Origin: an uncultured Fidelibacterota bacterium
GTDB taxonomy: Bacteria; Marinisomatota; Marinisomatia; SCGC-AAA003-L08; GCA-002707645
Assembly (NCBI GenBank): GCA_913020255.1
Contig: CAJWAW010000039.1
Span: 1-6,797, forward strand
Length of the DNA: 6,797 bases
Direction of reading: 5' to 3'
Made by a program: the position numbers and the translations under genes. Position 1 is the first letter of the stretch. Each line of letters starts with the position of its first letter. Shown here in pieces: positions 5,901 to 6,797 of the stretch. A model generated the notes under the pieces. That model did not search any database, had not been told where the DNA came from, and saw only the letters and a program-made list of their open reading frames with translations.

Positions 5901-6797
5901 TCGTGAAGTTTTCTGAACCATAATAATTTTCTGGAGTATTAAATGATACTTGGAGACCAGACTTATTAAATGATATTAAATTTCCACCCTCAATTTCAAA
6001 AGTTAAATCATTTATATTATCTTCAATATCAGTGCCAGATAAAGATAAAAGACCACTTGTGTCTTCATCAAAATTTATTTCTAGTAAATTAGTGATTACT
6101 GGAGCATCATTTACTGCATTTATTGTAATATCGACTGAAGCCTCATCCGATAATAATCCATCAGAAGCAATAAATATAAAACTATCATAGCCAAAACAAT
6201 TCTCACATGGATAATAGGTAACTACAGAACCAAAGATACTAACATCTCCTCCATTATCAGTAGTATACTGCTGTTGCTCATCTTTTAAAGTATAGGTAAT
6301 ATTATCGCCATCAACATCTATTGCTGACAATTGAATTGAAACAGACAATTCTTCATCAGTTTCAGCAAATAAATTCTGTGAAGCAATAGGCTTATCATTA
6401 ACAGGAGTAACTGTAACTGTTATAACTTGAGAAGCAGTTAATTCTCCATCTGATACTGTAATAGTAAAGTTCTCGCTTCCATTGTAATCAACAACTTCTG
6501 ATTCAAATGTTAATGTTGATCCAAAAATAAAATATGTTATGTTTTCACCACCTTCAACTGAAAATACTAAATCATCAGAATCAACATCTGAGGCTTCTAA
6601 GATAGTTTCATTATTAGAACCTTCTTCTTCAAATGAAATATCAGACACAGTTGAAAGTACCGGTGCATCATTTACAGCATTTACTATCAAAGCTACATCC
6701 GCAGAATCTGTACAATCATCTATATCACCTTCATTACATTTACCATCATTTACAGTGAATACAAATGAATCATTTCCATTATAATTAGGGGTTGGTG
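2665..6797 (-). CDS. Giant secreted cadherin-like repeat protein with type IX sorting tail (5' end outside window)
   Basis: At least 1376 residues are visible, numbered here from the first complete codon (6795-6793). The frame is open to the right edge. The apparent TTG start at 6690 lies inside a domain and is not the real start, so the signal peptide and true N-terminus are unseen. Domains in order: partial cadherin-like unit 1-40; eight complete units at 41, 132, 228, 320, 417, 509, 610 and 699 (to 788), most starting with VNDAP or a variant (INDEP in the last) and carrying Asp-rich DxDGD-type motifs; two putative-Ig (He_PIG-like) units 789-980 with 'NAPxGMxxxxEGLxxWxP'; two GNNLIS...KGYW modules 981-1153; an unnamed module 1154-1293; and the PYPNPFNP sorting domain 1294-1376. 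The protein is probably exported by Sec, passed through the type IX system and held at the surface as a calcium-stiffened adhesin or filament. That role is inferred from architecture; no enzyme motif is visible. The gene is not part of the plus-strand operon. Confidence 0.92.
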   Translation of the reverse strand, partial: PTPNYNGNDSFVFTVNDGKCNEGDIDDCTDSADVALIVNAVNDAPVLSTVSDISFEEEGSNNETILEASDVDSDDLVFSVEGGENITYFIFGSTLTFESEVVDYNGSENFTITVSDGELTASQVITVTVTPVNDKPIASQNLFAETDEELSVSIQLSAIDVDGDNITYTLKDEQQQYTTDNGGDVSIFGSVVTYYPCENCFGYDSFIFIASDGLLSDEASVDITINAVNDAPVITNLLEINFDEDTSGLLSLSGTDIEDNINDLTFEIEGGNLISFNKSGLQVSFNTPENYYGSENFTINLEDSGGLIDSKILTVNVLPVNDAPIAYSDSQSTDEDQDIIIVLNGSDIDGNVLSYSITSDPENGTIEISGATAVYTPTPNYNGNDSFVFTVNDGQCDESVIDGCTDSADVILTVNAVNDAPIINFIDDLILDEDEFKTISIDVTQYDEDEDLIYEIEGGSSINAIVASDTNNILFEPSDNFNGVESFIVTVSDNELSDSQIIIVTVLPVNDAPSALNIEVEVNEDESTAIILNGFDVDGDIITYNIVSSPLGSISLDVDNLNSPIATYLSPINALDNNGNYLENDSFTYTVSDGILISEEATVTISINDVNDPPTVQSIGIQEIDEDTILEISVVATDIDGDNLTYEPIDEENALLWFTNNTLFVQPNENYYGELSIGLIVSDGLLNTVEEFVLNVLSINDEPIAGNNYEQLYEDTYLTFSFNATDVDDFNLDFTVKNPPENGTYDINSGFITYQPNDNFYGIEELDFDVCDEDNACASGVIEIEVLNIDDPLFIGSEPIVEATEDIEYSYQVVVYNPTLENPDPEVLIYSLSENAPVGMQLSNEGLLTWIPLEGVTTSGEITITVNDENEYIGNPIGGNTDTQTFTILVEQVNDPPIMESILSQYSYVDSEYSLQLSVYDPDNVFLNYELLNAPLGMSINSEGLISWLPESTGYYPDILIKVSDEEFSIEQIFDIDIRYIQNFNFYQGNNLISFMGLDENDNSLENIFSTIQSNLTHVFSENSASIYLEDYNDGSWFGSIDTLNSNKGYWLRLDETSVLNLETYRFIDDAPIIYDLHFGNNLISYIGKDTYNSIDDILPDDVQHLFTDIIGENTSATRVNGEWIGSLANNGLESLKGYWVKVLEDLTFSYTFENNQIAKNNHKFINTSRFDIPDQFYYSQSQNQSFYFIKNIVLNDSKISEGDWVIAYYNDTVVGARKWFGEYTEVPVMGSDGYDETLDYCTNDSHVTFKVYKPILGKFIDLEGQYPLWNNLNNFVINNLAEINVIPSQYKVNNPYPNPFNPIINIEIDIPENEKMEIYIYDIQGRIVEKLFNDKPLHEGSHIIKWDASQFSSGIYLIKFKGDNINIIKKVTLLK
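2917..3336 (-). other. Unnamed beta-rich module before the sorting tail
   Basis: Residues 1154-1293. The core (about 1204-1253) reads 'DWVIAYYNDTVVGARKWFG' followed by 'VPVMGSDGYDET' and 'VTFKVY'. It resembles modules of the type 'GDxIGAFxGDxxVGSRxW...VPxMGxDG' found just upstream of type IX tails in other FCB proteins. It has a single Cys (DYCTND). No function can be assigned. Confidence 0.5.
3337..3855 (-). other. Tandem pair of GNNLIS...KGYW modules
   Basis: Residues 981-1075 and 1076-1153 are two copies of one module. Shared landmarks are GNNLIS (989-994 and 1080-1085), an N-S-(L/I)-(E/D)-(N/D)-I helix start, H(V/L)F, a G-x-W-(F/I)-G-S turn, and KGYW-(L/V)-(R/K) (1048 and 1137 onward). 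I recognise similar modules near the C-termini of secreted proteins in Marinimicrobia-like genomes but cannot give an established domain name. No catalytic residues stand out. Most likely these are small beta-rich folds that link the stalk to the sorting tail. Confidence 0.6.
3856..4431 (-). other. Two putative-Ig (He_PIG-like) domains
   Basis: Residues 789-892 and 893-980 of the visible protein. Each carries the signature of this fold: 'ENAPVGMQLSNEGLLTWIP' in the first and 'NAPLGMSINSEGLISWLP' in the second, each followed by a strand ending in V(N/S)DE. They lack the DxDGD motif of the preceding units, so they form a distinct stem between the cadherin-like array and the C-terminal modules. 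The first is longer because of a Gly/Asn-rich insert (GNPIGGN) near residues 874-880. Confidence 0.7.
5534..5669. repeat. Direct repeat copy 1 (136 bp), inside the surface-protein gene
   Basis: Matches 6662-6797 at 125 of 136 positions with no gap; the offset is 1128 bp, exactly 376 codons. Bases 5615-5669 are identical to 6743-6797 (55 bp). It encodes the end of one cadherin-like unit and the VNDAP start of the next. Confidence 0.93.
6662..6797. repeat. Direct repeat copy 2 (136 bp), running off the window edge
   Basis: Partner of 5534-5669. The match is perfect up to the last base of the window, so the true repeat is longer than can be seen. The spacing of 376 codons equals two units of the 188-residue super-repeat, so an ancestral block of four domains, or a part of one, was copied. 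Confidence 0.93.

Larger units (their letters stand above)
4432..6797 (-). other. Array of tandem cadherin/VCBS-like domains
   Basis: One partial and eight complete beta-sandwich units of 89-101 residues. In reading order they start near 6675, 6402, 6114, 5838, 5547, 5271, 4968 and 4701, with the partial unit at 6676-6797. A typical unit runs VNDAP, an acidic DED about 10 residues later, a DxDGD calcium-type motif near residue 30, 'YxPxxNYxGxDSF', then 'VSDG' and a closing strand 'VTITVxxVND'. This matches the bacterial cadherin-like families (Big_9, Cadherin_5, VCBS type). In the first six units two subtypes alternate: one with 'EGG' and a closing V(T/L)PVND, the other with a closing NAVND. 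The last two units drift, with INDEP and IDDP linkers. Confidence 0.85.

Noticed and set aside
6688..6690. TTG at 6690 as the start of the surface protein
   Set aside because: The frame stays open to the window edge. The 35 codons upstream encode the end of another cadherin-like unit, nearly identical to residues 377-411, so this is an internal Leu codon and the gene is 5' truncated by the window.
6539..6784. 81-residue plus-strand open frame opposite the surface-protein gene
   Set aside because: It is Ser/Glu/Thr-rich because it is the antisense of Asp/Val-rich cadherin-like codons. It has no ribosome binding site and no recognisable domain, and the minus-strand frame is clearly the coding one.
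4432..6797. The repeated DNA as a CRISPR array or mobile element
   Set aside because: The repeats are in-frame protein domains of about 270-300 bp with degenerate similarity. There are no short identical repeats with unique spacers, and no transposase or terminal inverted repeats.

Overview
The window is AT-rich bacterial DNA, densely coded, with no RNA gene, mobile element or CRISPR array that I can see. It holds two blocks that run tail to tail. The left block (1-2673, plus strand) is a compact run of four genes: the 3' end of a thymidine kinase, a concentrative nucleoside transporter, adenylate kinase and dephospho-CoA kinase. The right block (2665-6797, minus strand) is the 3' part of one very long gene for a secreted, multi-domain surface protein. 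Its 5' end lies beyond the right edge.

Organism: the surface protein ends in a type IX secretion (Por) style tail with the motif PYPNPFNP, which points to the FCB group. That tail, its flanking GNNLIS...KGYW modules, the low GC content and the tight gene packing look most like marine Candidatus Marinimicrobia (SAR406/Neomarinimicrobiota). This placement is an inference from style, not from a marker gene. Another FCB lineage, such as an AT-rich Bacteroidota or Ignavibacteria relative, is possible.

Left block: the gaps are 11 bp (tdk-nupC) and 8 bp (nupC-adk), and adk and coaE overlap by 4 bp (ATGA). This looks like one transcription unit whose promoter lies upstream of the window. Three of the four products fit one route: the transporter imports nucleosides, thymidine kinase traps thymidine as dTMP, and adenylate kinase balances AMP, ADP and ATP. 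CoaE, the last step of coenzyme A synthesis, is an ATP-dependent P-loop kinase that probably just shares the transcript.

Right block: at least 1376 residues are visible. In order they are a partial cadherin-like domain, eight complete cadherin/VCBS-type beta-sandwich repeats with Asp-rich calcium-type motifs, two putative-Ig (He_PIG-like) repeats, two copies of a GNNLIS...KGYW module, one unnamed beta-rich module, and the C-terminal sorting domain. The first six units alternate between two types, giving a two-domain super-repeat of about 188 residues. A 136-bp near-identical direct repeat, 1128 bp apart, records a recent duplication or gene conversion. The protein is probably an adhesin or cell-surface filament; its ligand cannot be read from the sequence.

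There is no gene-free stretch above 300 bases. I see no wholly new system. The items most worth checking are the super-repeat with its variable Cys loop, the paired GNNLIS/KGYW module, the nucleoside-salvage operon, and the altered motifs in the transporter and CoaE.
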